Assembly (NCBI GenBank): GCA_964615375.1
Contig: CAZTOW010000012.1
Location: 159,263 to 223,262 of the forward strand
Origin: CAZKWG01 sp964615375
GTDB lineage: Bacteria > Myxococcota_A > UBA796 > CAZKWG01
DNA length: 64,000 nucleotides
Reading direction: 5' to 3'
The number at the start of each line of letters is the position of its first letter. Within the stretch, counting starts at the first letter, position 1. The notes beneath the pieces are model-generated. The model was not told the origin of the DNA. It saw only the letters and a program-made list of their open reading frames with translations, and ran no database searches. The position numbers and the translations under genes were made by a program. Positions 35,101 to 43,119 of this stretch are shown here, one piece after another.

Positions 35101-35335
35101 CGGGGACGGGGTCTCCGACGGGGACGAGATCAGCGACGGGACCGATCCCACCGATCCGAGCGACCCCGCGGGCGGGGAGGGCGAAGGTGAGGGCGAGGGT
35201 GAGGGCGAGGGCGAGGGCGAGGCCAGCTCGGGCGGTGGGTGCGGCCTCGGCCTCGATCCCTACTACTCGGCGCTCCTGGGCCTGGGCGGGCTCGGGCTCG
35301 CCCGCCGTCGGCGTCGCGGATCAGGGCGTCGTTGA
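32117..35335 (+). CDS. FG-GAP propeller and MopE-repeat lipoprotein with MYXO-CTERM-like tail
   Basis: Product of 1072 residues. Signal peptide with lipobox LVGC (residues about 13-16); an unassigned N-terminal domain to about residue 230; seven FG-GAP repeats of about 58 residues (about 232-640), each with a Ca2+ loop of the type GDVNNDGYDDVIVGA, enough for one seven-bladed integrin-like propeller; about six MopE-type repeats (GDCDDxDxxxxPGA, DQDCDG) to about 960; TSP3-like DPDQDGLSTQDEGSYG; a Gly/Glu linker; and the tail GGGCGLG, hydrophobic helix, ARRRRR. It overlaps the convergent aminopeptidase gene by 15 bases. Likely a calcium-stabilised adhesin. Confidence 0.88.
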   Translation: MSRHLSLLIIGSLVGCALPVEDVGEESGSSWWAAVGPGLRQGELSFAAEGEELQASTIDGLVARLSSGGMHIATSEDLFSIETLSFGRESALEPLAEAQPAEGECLPGAAPVPSGDCPRRVELARETMTEWWANRQYGLQHGWELHEAPPGEGAVVLALRVEGGAIELDEDGLGLSIWGEQGEVLRYADLGAWDATGAPIPARFALEGDTLWVIVDDAGAEWPLLVDPLATSATTSLSGTMSGSQFGFSVSGAGDVNNDGYDDVIVGAPSFSSGMGRAYVYHGSSSGVSTTASRTLTGSTSAYLGWSVAGAGDVNNDGYGDVIIGAPGLSTLKGAAYIYHGSSSGVSSTVATTLNGSSSNDQFGYSVDGAGDVNNDGYDDVIVGANYVSSGAGRAVVHHGSSSGVSTTASRTVSGSAGYYLGGAVAGAGDTDGDGYADVLIGAHGYSSYTGRVYVYEGSSSGIGSSAAVTLTGASTGGYFGAAVDGAGDVNNDGYSDVIIGAPNYSASTGVAYVYHGRTAGIATTAATTLAGRSSSAFGVSVAGLGDVDGDGYDDVLVGAYNLSSGTGAAFSYLGSSSGISSSVDVTLSGVSTLTYFGVSVAAAGDVNADGYADAIVGADAYGTTGYGAAYVFLGEAQDEDGDGYDASEDCDDGDPTIHPGATDTTGDGEDSDCDGSEVCYADADGDRYRTSSTVTSSDGDCSDAGEALSTMTSGDCDDTDATVRPGATETVGDGTDQDCDGDELCYADADGDDFRVADTVASADDDCTDAGEAANTVTGGDCDDTDADVHPDATELPGDGVDQDCDDRETCYNDLDADGYRSDDTAVSTDKDCSDAGEALSSDTDGDCDDRDADVNPGAEEIPMDGTDQDCDGSDGYDADGDGHDDESMGGDDCDDSDDSVYTGADETPYDEIDQDCDGADLVDVDGDGVDASEVGGADCDDRDDKVYPGAAEYDDGLDNDCDGYTEDEDPDQDGLSTQDEGSYGTDPGDPDTDGDGVSDGDEISDGTDPTDPSDPAGGEGEGEGEGEGEGEGEASSGGGCGLGLDPYYSALLGLGGLGLARRRRRGSGRR
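32876..33600 (+). repeat. Near-identical DNA repeats within FG-GAP blades
   Basis: A 25-base sequence beginning GGAGACGTGAACAATG recurs exactly at 32876-32900 and, apart from its last base or so, at about 33050 and 33226, spaced about 175 bases apart; a weaker copy lies near 33577. Such identity at the DNA level points to recent duplication or gene conversion of blades. Confidence 0.8.
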
Positions 35336-37936
35336 GAAGCCCGACAGGAAGGCGCGGACGCCCTCCTCCTGCCGCGCGCGGCCCTCGGCGCAGGTGGCGA
35401 TGGACTCGAGCTGCTGCGCCAGCAGGCGGCGGCCGCCGGTCCAGGCGCCGACGCGCGGGGCGAAGAAGCGCTCCACCTCCGCCCGGCCCTCCTCCGAGCA
35501 GAAGCCGGAGCCCAGCCAGGTCAGGTAGCCGCGGGCGGGGGCGGGGATCAGGGGCTCCAGGCGCTCGAGGTTCTCCTTCGCCCAGGTCCACTGGGCCAGC
35601 GCCGTGTCCTCCCGCGCCAGCAGCCCGAAGAAGAGAGGCAGGGCCTCCCGCGCGTCGATCTCCTCCGAGCTCACCCAGTCCAGCATCGCCGGCACCACGC
35701 TCGGGTCGCGGGTGAGCCCGAGCGCCTCCAGCATCATCTCCCGCCGCGCCCGATCGGGCTCCGCGCGGAGCTGGTCGCGGAGACGCTCGAACCAGGCCAT
35801 CCCGCCGCCCTGACCCGCGAGCGCCAGCACCACCGGGACCAGCTCGGGCTCCACGCCGTCGCGCGTCGAGAGCCAGCGCTCGGCCAGCGGGCGGGCGGCC
35901 TCGGCGATCCCCGGGTCCTGCCCGGCCAGGCCTACCAGGCCGATGATCTCGGGCCGCAGGAGCCGGGTCTCCTCGTCCTCGTCCGGGGCGGGCGCGAGCC
36001 CCAGCTCCGCGGCCAGGGGGCCGTAGGTCTGGCGCAGGAAGCGGGCGTAGCTGGGGCGCAGATCGGCGGGCACCAGGTGGGCGTCCAGGGCGGCGGCGAT
36101 GGCCAGGGTGGCGGAGGTGACGCGGGGCTCGTCCAGGGCCAGCAGTCCGGGCAGCGCCCCCAGCAGCGTGGCGGGGGCGAGCTCTCCGCGGGTCACCGCC
36201 CCGCTCGCGTCCTGCAGCACGCCCACGCGCTCGGCGGTGCTGAGGCTGGAGCCCTCGGCCAGCAGGGCCAGGACCGCGGGCTCGGGGTAGCGGGCCCGGT
36301 AGTAGCCGCGCTGCCCGTCGTTCAGGACCAGGGCGTCCGAGCAGGCGCTCGCCCCCTCCAGGGGCAGCTCGGCCGCGCCCCGGCGCACGACGGCGCAGGC
36401 CCGCTGCTCGCCTGCGGGTGTGTCAAATCGCACACACGCGGGCTGCTCCCAGCGCCCACGCGCCGGGCCGCCGGGCAGCCAGCGGGCCTGGGTCATGGAT
36501 AACACAGGTGTAACATCCATGGTACACGAGAAGCTGAGCTCGGGCAGGCCCGGACGCTCCAGCAGGCCGGAGAAGGTCCGGCTCAGGTCCACGCCGCTCT
36601 CCGCCGAGAGCGCGCCCACGAAGTCCTCGGCCGTGGCGCTGCCCCAGGCGTGGGCCGAGAGGTAGCGCCGCACCCCCGCCCGGAAGGTCTCCGGCCCCAG
36701 CCACCCCTCCACCATGGTCAGGATGGCGCTGCCCTTCAGGTAGGTGATGCCGTCGAAGGCGCCCTCGATGTCGTCGATCACGCGGATGGGCTGCCGCACC
36801 GCGCGCGCCGTGCTCAGGCTGTCCGCAGCCATCGCGTCGCCCTGCCAGGCCACGCGCGTCACGTCCACCTTCCAGTCGGGCCAGCGCGCCTCCAGCACGC
36901 CCAGCGACATCCAGGTGGCGAAGGACTCGTTCAGCCACAGATCGTCCCACCAGGCGGGCGTGACGAGGTCGCCGAACCAGTGATGGGCGAGCTCGTGGGC
37001 GATGACCTCGGCGTAGTCGCGGCGGCGGCCGGGCGTGTCGTCCTCGGGTCGGGAGAGCACCCAGCCCTGCTCCATCGTGACGAGCCCGGCGTTCTCCATC
37101 GCCCCCCAGCCCACCGGCCGCGGCAGGGAGACCACGTCCAGCTTGGCGTAGGGGAAGGGAAGGTCGAAGTAACGCTCCAGATCCTCCAGGATGGGGCCCG
37201 TCACCTCGACCGCCCAGCCGGCGTCGGCGGCCCGCCCCCGCGGCACCAGAACGCGCACCGGGGTCTGCGCCCGCCCCCAGCGCCCGGCGTCCACCTCCTC
37301 GAAGGGGCCGACGGCGAAGGCGAAGAGGTAGGTGGGCAGCGGCTCCGTCTCGGCGAAGTGTACGGCGCGCAGGCCGCCCGGCTCCGGCGTCTCCGAGACC
37401 AGAGGGGCGTTGGCGTAGGCCCCGAGGCCCTCGGGGACGTGCAGGGTGAGCGCGTAGGGGGTCTTGAATTCAGGCTGATCGAAGCAGGGGAAGAGGCGCC
37501 GCGCATAGAGCGGCTCGAGCTGCGTGAACAGGTAGGCGTCGTCCGCCTCGCGCTGCGAGAAGGCGCCGGACGTGTCCACGCTGGAGACGGGGGCGGTGTA
37601 GTCCACCTCCAGCACGATCTCGCCGCGGGCCGTGCCCTCCCAGGCGAAGCGGACGCGCTGCCCGTCCTGATCGACCACCCTCGCCGGCCGCTCCTGGTCA
37701 CCTGCGCGCAGGGTCGCCCCGTGGATCTCCAGATCCTGCGCGTTGAGCCACAGCGAGCGCGCGCCGTGGTCCAGGGCCACGGTGATCTCGGCGTGCCCGG
37801 CGATGGTCTCCGCGGCCGGGTCCACGCGCAGGTCCAGCGCGTAATACAGCGGCCGGTGCTCGGTGAGCCGCAGCGGGGGAGGGGAGGCCGCCAGCGTGAG
37901 CCCGGCCAGCAGGGGGATCGCGAGGGGGGGCAGCAT
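35321..37936 (-). CDS. M1-family aminopeptidase, secreted
   Basis: Product of 871 residues with signal peptide MLPPLAIPLLAGLTLAAS from ATG 37936. The M1 exopeptidase motif GAMENAGLVTME lies near residue 285, the zinc motif VIAHELAHHWFGDL near 320 with the third ligand Glu in LNESFATWM. The C-terminal half is the helical ERAP1-like repeat domain. The usual M1 catalytic Tyr is likely in the ITYLKGSAIL segment. It removes N-terminal residues from peptides in the periplasm or outside the cell. Convergent with and overlapping the end of the FG-GAP gene. Confidence 0.93.
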   Translation of the reverse strand: MLPPLAIPLLAGLTLAASPPPLRLTEHRPLYYALDLRVDPAAETIAGHAEITVALDHGARSLWLNAQDLEIHGATLRAGDQERPARVVDQDGQRVRFAWEGTARGEIVLEVDYTAPVSSVDTSGAFSQREADDAYLFTQLEPLYARRLFPCFDQPEFKTPYALTLHVPEGLGAYANAPLVSETPEPGGLRAVHFAETEPLPTYLFAFAVGPFEEVDAGRWGRAQTPVRVLVPRGRAADAGWAVEVTGPILEDLERYFDLPFPYAKLDVVSLPRPVGWGAMENAGLVTMEQGWVLSRPEDDTPGRRRDYAEVIAHELAHHWFGDLVTPAWWDDLWLNESFATWMSLGVLEARWPDWKVDVTRVAWQGDAMAADSLSTARAVRQPIRVIDDIEGAFDGITYLKGSAILTMVEGWLGPETFRAGVRRYLSAHAWGSATAEDFVGALSAESGVDLSRTFSGLLERPGLPELSFSCTMDVTPVLSMTQARWLPGGPARGRWEQPACVRFDTPAGEQRACAVVRRGAAELPLEGASACSDALVLNDGQRGYYRARYPEPAVLALLAEGSSLSTAERVGVLQDASGAVTRGELAPATLLGALPGLLALDEPRVTSATLAIAAALDAHLVPADLRPSYARFLRQTYGPLAAELGLAPAPDEDEETRLLRPEIIGLVGLAGQDPGIAEAARPLAERWLSTRDGVEPELVPVVLALAGQGGGMAWFERLRDQLRAEPDRARREMMLEALGLTRDPSVVPAMLDWVSSEEIDAREALPLFFGLLAREDTALAQWTWAKENLERLEPLIPAPARGYLTWLGSGFCSEEGRAEVERFFAPRVGAWTGGRRLLAQQLESIATCAEGRARQEEGVRAFLSGFSTTP

Positions 37937-37994
37937 TGGCCCAGCATAGCCCGCGACCGGTCTCACTGGGTTAGGCCCCCGACCGGAGGTTCCC

Positions 37995-38570
37995 CTGGGA
38001 GACAACTTCGCGAACTGGTGGGGCGGGCTGGTCTGCGCGCTCATGCTCGTCCCCATCCTCTTTGTGTGGGGGCGCGTGGCCTACGGGCTACTGCGCGGGC
38101 TGTGGTCCGAGTTCATCACGAACGGGAAGAAGAAAGCCGTGGATCCTGGGCTCGCCCTGCTACGGGAGGTGAGCGTGCTGAGCCCACAGGAGGCGCGCGA
38201 GCAGGCGGAGCGGGCCCTGGCCTCGGGTCGGCTGGCGGTGGAGCCGGCGACGGGTGTGCCCGGCTGGTGTGATGGACTGGACCCGGAGCTGATCGCGTTC
38301 TTTCGGCGTTACAACAGGGTCGCTGTGCCCGGAGTGAGCGCGCTCGGGGGCAGCGCGGCCGGCGCCGCGGCCTTCCTCCCGGGTCACCGGGTGCTGGGCC
38401 CGGCCAACGCCGAGGGGGATCGCTGGTGGGTGGTGGCCCCGGGCAGCCACGCGCTGGTGCTCTCGGAGGAGAGCGCCCTGGACGCGCGCCCGCTGGGGCG
38501 CCTGCCCGGCCTGAACTTCGTGCTGGTCTGGATGGACCGGATGGCCCTCGCCACGCAGGGTGGATCATGA
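37995..38570 (+). CDS. Membrane-anchored protein of unknown function, possible CTG start
   Basis: The certain part is read from ATG 38043 (175 residues): a hydrophobic N-terminus (MLVPILFVWGRVAYGLL) and a soluble domain with APGSHALVLSEESALDARPLG near the C-terminus. The frame stays open upstream, and a CTG at 37995 preceded by GGAGG at 5 bases would add MGDNFANWWGGLVCAL, completing a full membrane helix. ATG 38043 has no visible ribosome site. I therefore list the CTG as the likelier start with low certainty. The stop overlaps the next start (ATGA). Family not recognised. Confidence 0.6.
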   Translation: MGDNFANWWGGLVCALMLVPILFVWGRVAYGLLRGLWSEFITNGKKKAVDPGLALLREVSVLSPQEAREQAERALASGRLAVEPATGVPGWCDGLDPELIAFFRRYNRVAVPGVSALGGSAAGAAAFLPGHRVLGPANAEGDRWWVVAPGSHALVLSEESALDARPLGRLPGLNFVLVWMDRMALATQGGS

Positions 38571-39700
38571 GAGCGCTCGGCCTGGCGCTTGCGCTGGGGC
38601 TGGCCTTCGCGCTGGCCTGCACCTGGGGCGAGCCCGCGCCCGATCCCGGCCTCACGGTCGAGCAGATCACGAAGCTGGTCCGCAAGGACGTGGGTGACAA
38701 GGCCCCCTGGGCCAGCGCCGTGCGCGCCGGGCTGCTGGCCGCCCGGCAGGTCCCCGATGAGCACCACGTCTGCCAGGTCCTGGCGATCATCGAGCAGGAG
38801 AGCGGCTATGCCGCCGACCCGGAGGTGCCCGGCCTCGCCAAGATCGCCATGCAGGAGCTCGAGGCGGAGGCGAAGGACAAGCTCGGCTTCCTGGGCCCCG
38901 CGGCCGTGGGGATGCTGCTGGACGTGACCCCGGAGGGCGAGCAGCAGAGCTTCCGGCAGCGCATGCAGAAGGTGCGGACCGAGCGCGACCTGGATCGACT
39001 GTTCCGCGACATGCAGGCCTACCACGCCGCGAAGGCCCCGCGCGTGGCGAAGGCCCTGGACATCCTGGCCCCCCGCCTGCGCGAGCGGCTGAACCCGATC
39101 AGCACCGCGGGCTCCATGCAGGTCAGCGTCTCGTTTGCCCTGGAGAACGCTGCTGACGCGAGCGCCGAGGAGGTGCGGGAGGCGCTGTACACGATCGACG
39201 GGGGTGTGCGTTTTGGCACGCTCCGTCTGTTCGCCCACGAGGCCAGCTACGACGCGCCCGTCTACCGCTTCGCCGACTACAACGCAGGGCTGTACGCGAG
39301 CCGTAACGCCGCGTTTCAGAAGATGCTGCGGGACCTGGTCGGCGGGGACCTCACCCCGGACGGGGATCTGTTGATCTGGAACGATCGGGGCCGCCCCGCG
39401 GACCAGGACGGCCAGTCCATGCGCGCCCTGCTCTCCTGGCGCGCCAGCGCGGCCCCCGAGCTCCAGGAGACCCAGCTCCGGCGGGATGTGAAGCAGGAGA
39501 AGACGCTGGACTTCGAGGAGACCGAGACCTGGCGTCGCGTGCGGGAGAGCTGGGCCGTGAAGAAGGCGGCCGAGCCGCCCTACGCCGCGCTGCCGGAGGT
39601 CTCCCTGGACAGCCCGAAGCTGCGCAAGGACCGGACGACGAAGTGGTTCGCGGAGAGCGTAGATCGGCGTTACAAGGACTGTACGAAGCGGAACGGGTGA
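38567..39700 (+). CDS. DUF1615-family lipoprotein (lytic-transglycosylase-like)
   Basis: Product of 377 residues with an N-terminal signal MRALGLALALGLAFALAC, a lipobox-like LAC. The segments VCQVLAIIEQESGYAADPEVPG (near residue 65), NPISTAGSMQVSVSFA (near 180) and RFADYNAGLYASRNAAFQKM (near 240) match the DUF1615 pattern, which resembles the goose-lysozyme/SLT fold: catalytic Glu in the EQES motif, then the Gly-Ser-Met-Gln and Tyr-Asn-Ala-Gly motifs. This suggests peptidoglycan cleavage in the periplasm. Coupled to the upstream membrane protein gene by a 4-base overlap. Confidence 0.8.
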   Translation: MRALGLALALGLAFALACTWGEPAPDPGLTVEQITKLVRKDVGDKAPWASAVRAGLLAARQVPDEHHVCQVLAIIEQESGYAADPEVPGLAKIAMQELEAEAKDKLGFLGPAAVGMLLDVTPEGEQQSFRQRMQKVRTERDLDRLFRDMQAYHAAKAPRVAKALDILAPRLRERLNPISTAGSMQVSVSFALENAADASAEEVREALYTIDGGVRFGTLRLFAHEASYDAPVYRFADYNAGLYASRNAAFQKMLRDLVGGDLTPDGDLLIWNDRGRPADQDGQSMRALLSWRASAAPELQETQLRRDVKQEKTLDFEETETWRRVRESWAVKKAAEPPYAALPEVSLDSPKLRKDRTTKWFAESVDRRYKDCTKRNG

Positions 39701-39748
39701 GGTGGGAGCGCTCCCACGCGCCACCACCGAGGCGAGCCCCGCGGCCGC

Positions 39749-40639
39749 TCAGAGCTCAGGCTCCTCCTCGTCCACGGCGGGCTCCCGAGCCAGGGCCTTC
39801 CCAGCCATCGCCAGGAGGCCGCCCGCCAGGGCGATCCCCGCGCTGACGAGGAGCGGTACCACGAACACGTCGCACATGAACAGCAGGCAGGCGCCGAGGG
39901 TCATGGCGAGGAAGTAGGCACCGGCCAGGCCGAAGATGCACATCACCGAGAGGCCGATCCCCAGCAGCAGGGTGGAGAGGACGGAGCGTCCGGTGAGGTG
40001 ATGGCGATCGGCCTCGGCTCCTTCCTGCTCCACCTCCTGCTCCACCTCCTGCCCCACCTCCCGCTCCACCGCGCGGATCCGCAGGTCCAGGCGGCGCTGC
40101 AGACGGCGCGCGTCGCGTCGCAGCGCCTCCGGGTCGTCGAGCCGGCCCTGGTCCAGCGTCGCGCGCGCCACCGAGGCGGCGGGGCGGCGTCCGGGCCGCG
40201 CCTCGGCCATCGCCGCGCTGACCCTCCGCGCGAGCTCCAGGATCTCCTTGCCCTGGGTCTCCAGGGTCCGGTCCAGGAGCTCGCCCAGCAGGCGGCGGGT
40301 CAGCAGGGCGGTGGAGCCGGCGGCGTAGGCCATGTCCTCCAGCAGCGCCTGAAGCTCGGGCTGGCGAAGCTCCTCGCGGGTGAGCTCGCTCAGCTCGACC
40401 CTGAGCTGCGCGGCGCCCATGCCCGTGGCCAGCGTCTCCTGTGCCGCGCGGGCAGCTGGATCCGGGGTCCCCGACCCGCTCTCCAGCGATCCCAGCGCGA
40501 GATCCCGCAGCGCGTCCCAGCGCCCCCTCAGCCGCTCGGCCAGGGCGCCGAAGGACAGGGCGGCGGCGACCTCCTCGGGCACCATGAGCAGGACGAGCCC
40601 GGAGCCGGTCGCGCCGAGCAGTGACCTCCGTGTGAGCAT
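39749..40639 (-). CDS. Membrane protein with TAT-like signal, unknown function
   Basis: Product of 296 residues from ATG 40639. N-terminus MLTRRSLLGATGSGLVLLMV resembles a twin-arginine signal. The middle (about residues 35-215) is helical and charged, with the repeat EVGQEVEQEVEQE near residue 205. Two hydrophobic helices close the protein (VLSTLLLGIGLSVMCIFGLAGAYFLAM and VFVVPLLVSAGIALAGGLLAM), followed by an acidic tail EEEPEL. No family recognised. It is divergent from the P450 gene. Confidence 0.65.
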   Translation of the reverse strand: MLTRRSLLGATGSGLVLLMVPEEVAAALSFGALAERLRGRWDALRDLALGSLESGSGTPDPAARAAQETLATGMGAAQLRVELSELTREELRQPELQALLEDMAYAAGSTALLTRRLLGELLDRTLETQGKEILELARRVSAAMAEARPGRRPAASVARATLDQGRLDDPEALRRDARRLQRRLDLRIRAVEREVGQEVEQEVEQEGAEADRHHLTGRSVLSTLLLGIGLSVMCIFGLAGAYFLAMTLGACLLFMCDVFVVPLLVSAGIALAGGLLAMAGKALAREPAVDEEEPEL

Positions 40640-40800
40640 GTGACCCCCCAGGTGCGGAGTATACCAGCCGCGGCGGTCTGCCCTGGGCCCACGCCACCGC
40701 GCTCGCACGCTTTGGAGACGGTGCGCGTATCCCCTTGCCCGGTCGAGGCATCCCAGAGGCACGGAGATCGTGCCCCACCTGAACCCCCCAGGAGTCACCC
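40640..40800. other. Divergent intergenic region before the P450 gene
   Basis: 161 bases between two divergent genes. AGGAG lies about 6 bases before the P450 ATG. I see no convincing -35/-10 pair, operator palindrome or short coding frame with a ribosome site. Confidence 0.5.
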
Positions 40801-42195
40801 ATGTCGACCGCCACCGCCGCCGCCCCCGCCCTCCCTGTCTCCCGCCTGTCCTCGCTCCCGGCCCCCCGCGCCGTGGGCGGCTTCCCGCTGCTGGGCGCGC
40901 TGCCGTCCATGCTGCGGGACGGCCCCGGGACCATGCTGGCCGCCGCCCGCGCCCACCCCGACGAGGTCTTCGCCTTGAAGCTGGGCCCGGTGCAGGTGCC
41001 GGTGGTCTACAAACCCGAGCACCTGCAGCAGGTCCTCATCGATGACGCGCGCAGCTACACCAAGGCCGGCATGTGGCAGGCCACCCGCCCGCTGCTGGGC
41101 GAGGGGCTGGTGACCAGCGACGGCGACGTCTGGAAGCGCCAGCGCCAGCTCATGCAGCCGCTGTTCACGCCGCGCTACGTCGCCGGTCTCGGCGGGCTGA
41201 TGGTGAACGCCATCGACGCCCAGATCCAGGACATGCTGGGTCGCGCCGGCTCGCCGATGGAGGCGGGCGCCGAGATGACGCAGATCACCCAGCGCGTGCT
41301 CATGGACACCATGTTCGGCGGCAGCCTGGACCGGACCCAGTCCGTCGTGCTCGCCGACCACCTCATCACGGCCTTTCAGGCCATGAACGTTCGTATCTTC
41401 ACCTATTACCTCCCCGAGTGGTTCCCCCGGCCGGGCGGGCGGGCCTTCTTCCGCTCCGTGGCCGCGATCGACGAGGCCATGCTCTCGCTGGTCGCGCGCC
41501 GTCGGCAGGAGCCGGGCGGACACCGGGACATGCTCTCCCTCCTGATCGAGGCGCGCGACCCGGAGACGGGGGCGCCGCTGGCCGACCGCGAGATCCGCGA
41601 TCAGCTCGTGACGCTCTTCGTGGCCGGGCTGGACACCACCGCGGTCATGCTCACCTGGCTGTTCTACCTGCTCGACCAGCACCCGGACGTCGAGGCGCGG
41701 CTGCGCGCAGAGATCGCCAGCGTGGTGGGGGATCGCCTGCCCACGGGCGAGGACGTGGCCCAGCTCAGCTACACCCGCCAGGTCGTGCAGGAGACGATGC
41801 GCCTCTACCCGCCCGCCTGGATCTTCCCGCGCTACACCGCGCAGGGCGCCGAGGTGGGCGGCCGGCGGATCGCGCCGGGGGCGAGCATGCTTGTCAGCTC
41901 CTGGCTGACGCACCGCGACCCGCAGCACTGGGATCGGCCCGACACCTTCGACCCGGACCGCTTCTCGCCCGAGCGCACCGGCGCGCGCCATCGGCTGGCC
42001 TACGTCCCCTTCGGGGCGGGCGGTCGCATGTGCATCGGCAGCCACTTTGCGATGATGGAGGGCATCCTGGCCACGGTCATGCTGCTCCAGCGCTTCCGCG
42101 GGAGCGTCCTCCCTGGCCAGAGGGTGTCCGCCGCCGCGGCGAGCACGCTCAAGCCGAAGGGTGGGCTCTACATGAAGTTCCAGCCTGTGGTCTGA
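40801..42195 (+). CDS. Cytochrome P450
   Basis: Soluble bacterial P450 of 464 residues. The I-helix oxygen-binding motif is FVAGLDTTAVMLTW (near residue 280), the K-helix ExxR is QETMRLYPP, and the heme loop is FGAGGRMCIGSHFAMMEG with the axial thiolate at Cys411. The length and the ExxR-LYPP/heme signature resemble the CYP102/CYP4-like class that oxidises fatty acids and other hydrophobic molecules rather than short actinobacterial P450s. No ferredoxin, reductase or biosynthetic gene is adjacent, so electron donor and substrate are open. Confidence 0.95.
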   Translation: MSTATAAAPALPVSRLSSLPAPRAVGGFPLLGALPSMLRDGPGTMLAAARAHPDEVFALKLGPVQVPVVYKPEHLQQVLIDDARSYTKAGMWQATRPLLGEGLVTSDGDVWKRQRQLMQPLFTPRYVAGLGGLMVNAIDAQIQDMLGRAGSPMEAGAEMTQITQRVLMDTMFGGSLDRTQSVVLADHLITAFQAMNVRIFTYYLPEWFPRPGGRAFFRSVAAIDEAMLSLVARRRQEPGGHRDMLSLLIEARDPETGAPLADREIRDQLVTLFVAGLDTTAVMLTWLFYLLDQHPDVEARLRAEIASVVGDRLPTGEDVAQLSYTRQVVQETMRLYPPAWIFPRYTAQGAEVGGRRIAPGASMLVSSWLTHRDPQHWDRPDTFDPDRFSPERTGARHRLAYVPFGAGGRMCIGSHFAMMEGILATVMLLQRFRGSVLPGQRVSAAAASTLKPKGGLYMKFQPVV

Positions 42196-42201
42196 GCGCG
42201 A

Positions 42202-43116
42202 TCAGGGCTCGTCGAGCTGCTCGGTCGTGTCCTGAAGCGCGTCGAGGTTGGCGCGCAGAGAGCGATCGAGCAGCCACAGCAGCAGGGCCCCGACGAGCGC
42301 GATCCCGAGTAACACCCGGTTACGCCATGATTTGCGCGCGACCGGGTCCTCGGGTGGGCGCTCCAGCGCCAGCCGGGCCAGCAGCTCCGGCGAGGGCTTC
42401 CGCGCCGGGCCGCGGTAGTGGTGCTCCACCTGATGCTGCTGTAACGCTGTGTTACGGGCGATGCTGACCCAGCGCTCGGCCCGGCGCTCGGCCCCCATCC
42501 GCGCCGCGGCCAGCTCTCGCTCCGCCTCCCGGGCGTCCCCGGCGAAGAGGGCCAGGAGCCCGCGCACGAAGCGCCTCGTGGGCGAGGGGCGGGGCTCGAG
42601 GAGCTGCGTGGCCTCCGCCCGCACGCGGTCCCAGGGGGTGAGCGTCAGGCCCGGCCGCTGCTCAGAGATCTCCAGGCGCGGGAGGTCGTGGGCCCGTGCG
42701 TGGGCGAGGGCGGCCTGGGCGAGGAGGGCCAGCGGGTCCTGCTGGTCGAAGGTGCGGGCGTCCAGCCAGCGTTGGAGGGCGGCCAGATCCTCGCGGCGCA
42801 GGCGATACCAGCCCTGCCCGGCGATCACGGCCTGCGCGCCGGGCTCGGCCAGCGCGTCGTCGAGGCGCAGGAGCAGGGGCTCGATCTGCTCGGCCAGCGG
42901 GCCCACCAGCGGCTCCAGATCGCTGAGGCCCTCGCCCTCGCCCACCAGCTCGTCGAGGGCGAGGATGGCCTCCTTCGTGCCCCCCTGCACGCGCAGGGTG
43001 GCCCGCAGCCCGCCCTCGCCTACGCCGCTCTCCCGGGCCAGGCGTCCGAGGCTGCTGGACGGCACGTCGTCGGAGAGCTCCAGGTGGAAGCCGCGGTTGC
43101 CGTGCAGGGCGCGCAC
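42202..43116 (-). CDS. Protein of unknown function with C-terminal membrane helix
   Basis: Product of 304 residues. It is mostly helical and charged (REDLAALQRWLDARTF, DPLALLAQAALAHARAHDLPRLE, AREAERELAAARMGAERRAERW, TPR-like) with one hydrophobic helix near the end (VLLGIALVGALLLWLLDRSL), so most of it should sit in the cytoplasm with a tail anchor. It starts 3 bases after the phosphoesterase stop and is the third gene of the TSP3 operon. Family not recognised. Confidence 0.7.
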   Translation of the reverse strand: MRALHGNRGFHLELSDDVPSSSLGRLARESGVGEGGLRATLRVQGGTKEAILALDELVGEGEGLSDLEPLVGPLAEQIEPLLLRLDDALAEPGAQAVIAGQGWYRLRREDLAALQRWLDARTFDQQDPLALLAQAALAHARAHDLPRLEISEQRPGLTLTPWDRVRAEATQLLEPRPSPTRRFVRGLLALFAGDAREAERELAAARMGAERRAERWVSIARNTALQQHQVEHHYRGPARKPSPELLARLALERPPEDPVARKSWRNRVLLGIALVGALLLWLLDRSLRANLDALQDTTEQLDEP

Positions 43117-43119
43117 GTC

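Noticed and set aside
38460..38566. Upstream extension of the DUF1615 gene to an ATG at 38426
   Set aside because: It would run through the upstream gene; the ATG at 38567 starts a signal peptide and overlaps the stop as ATGA.
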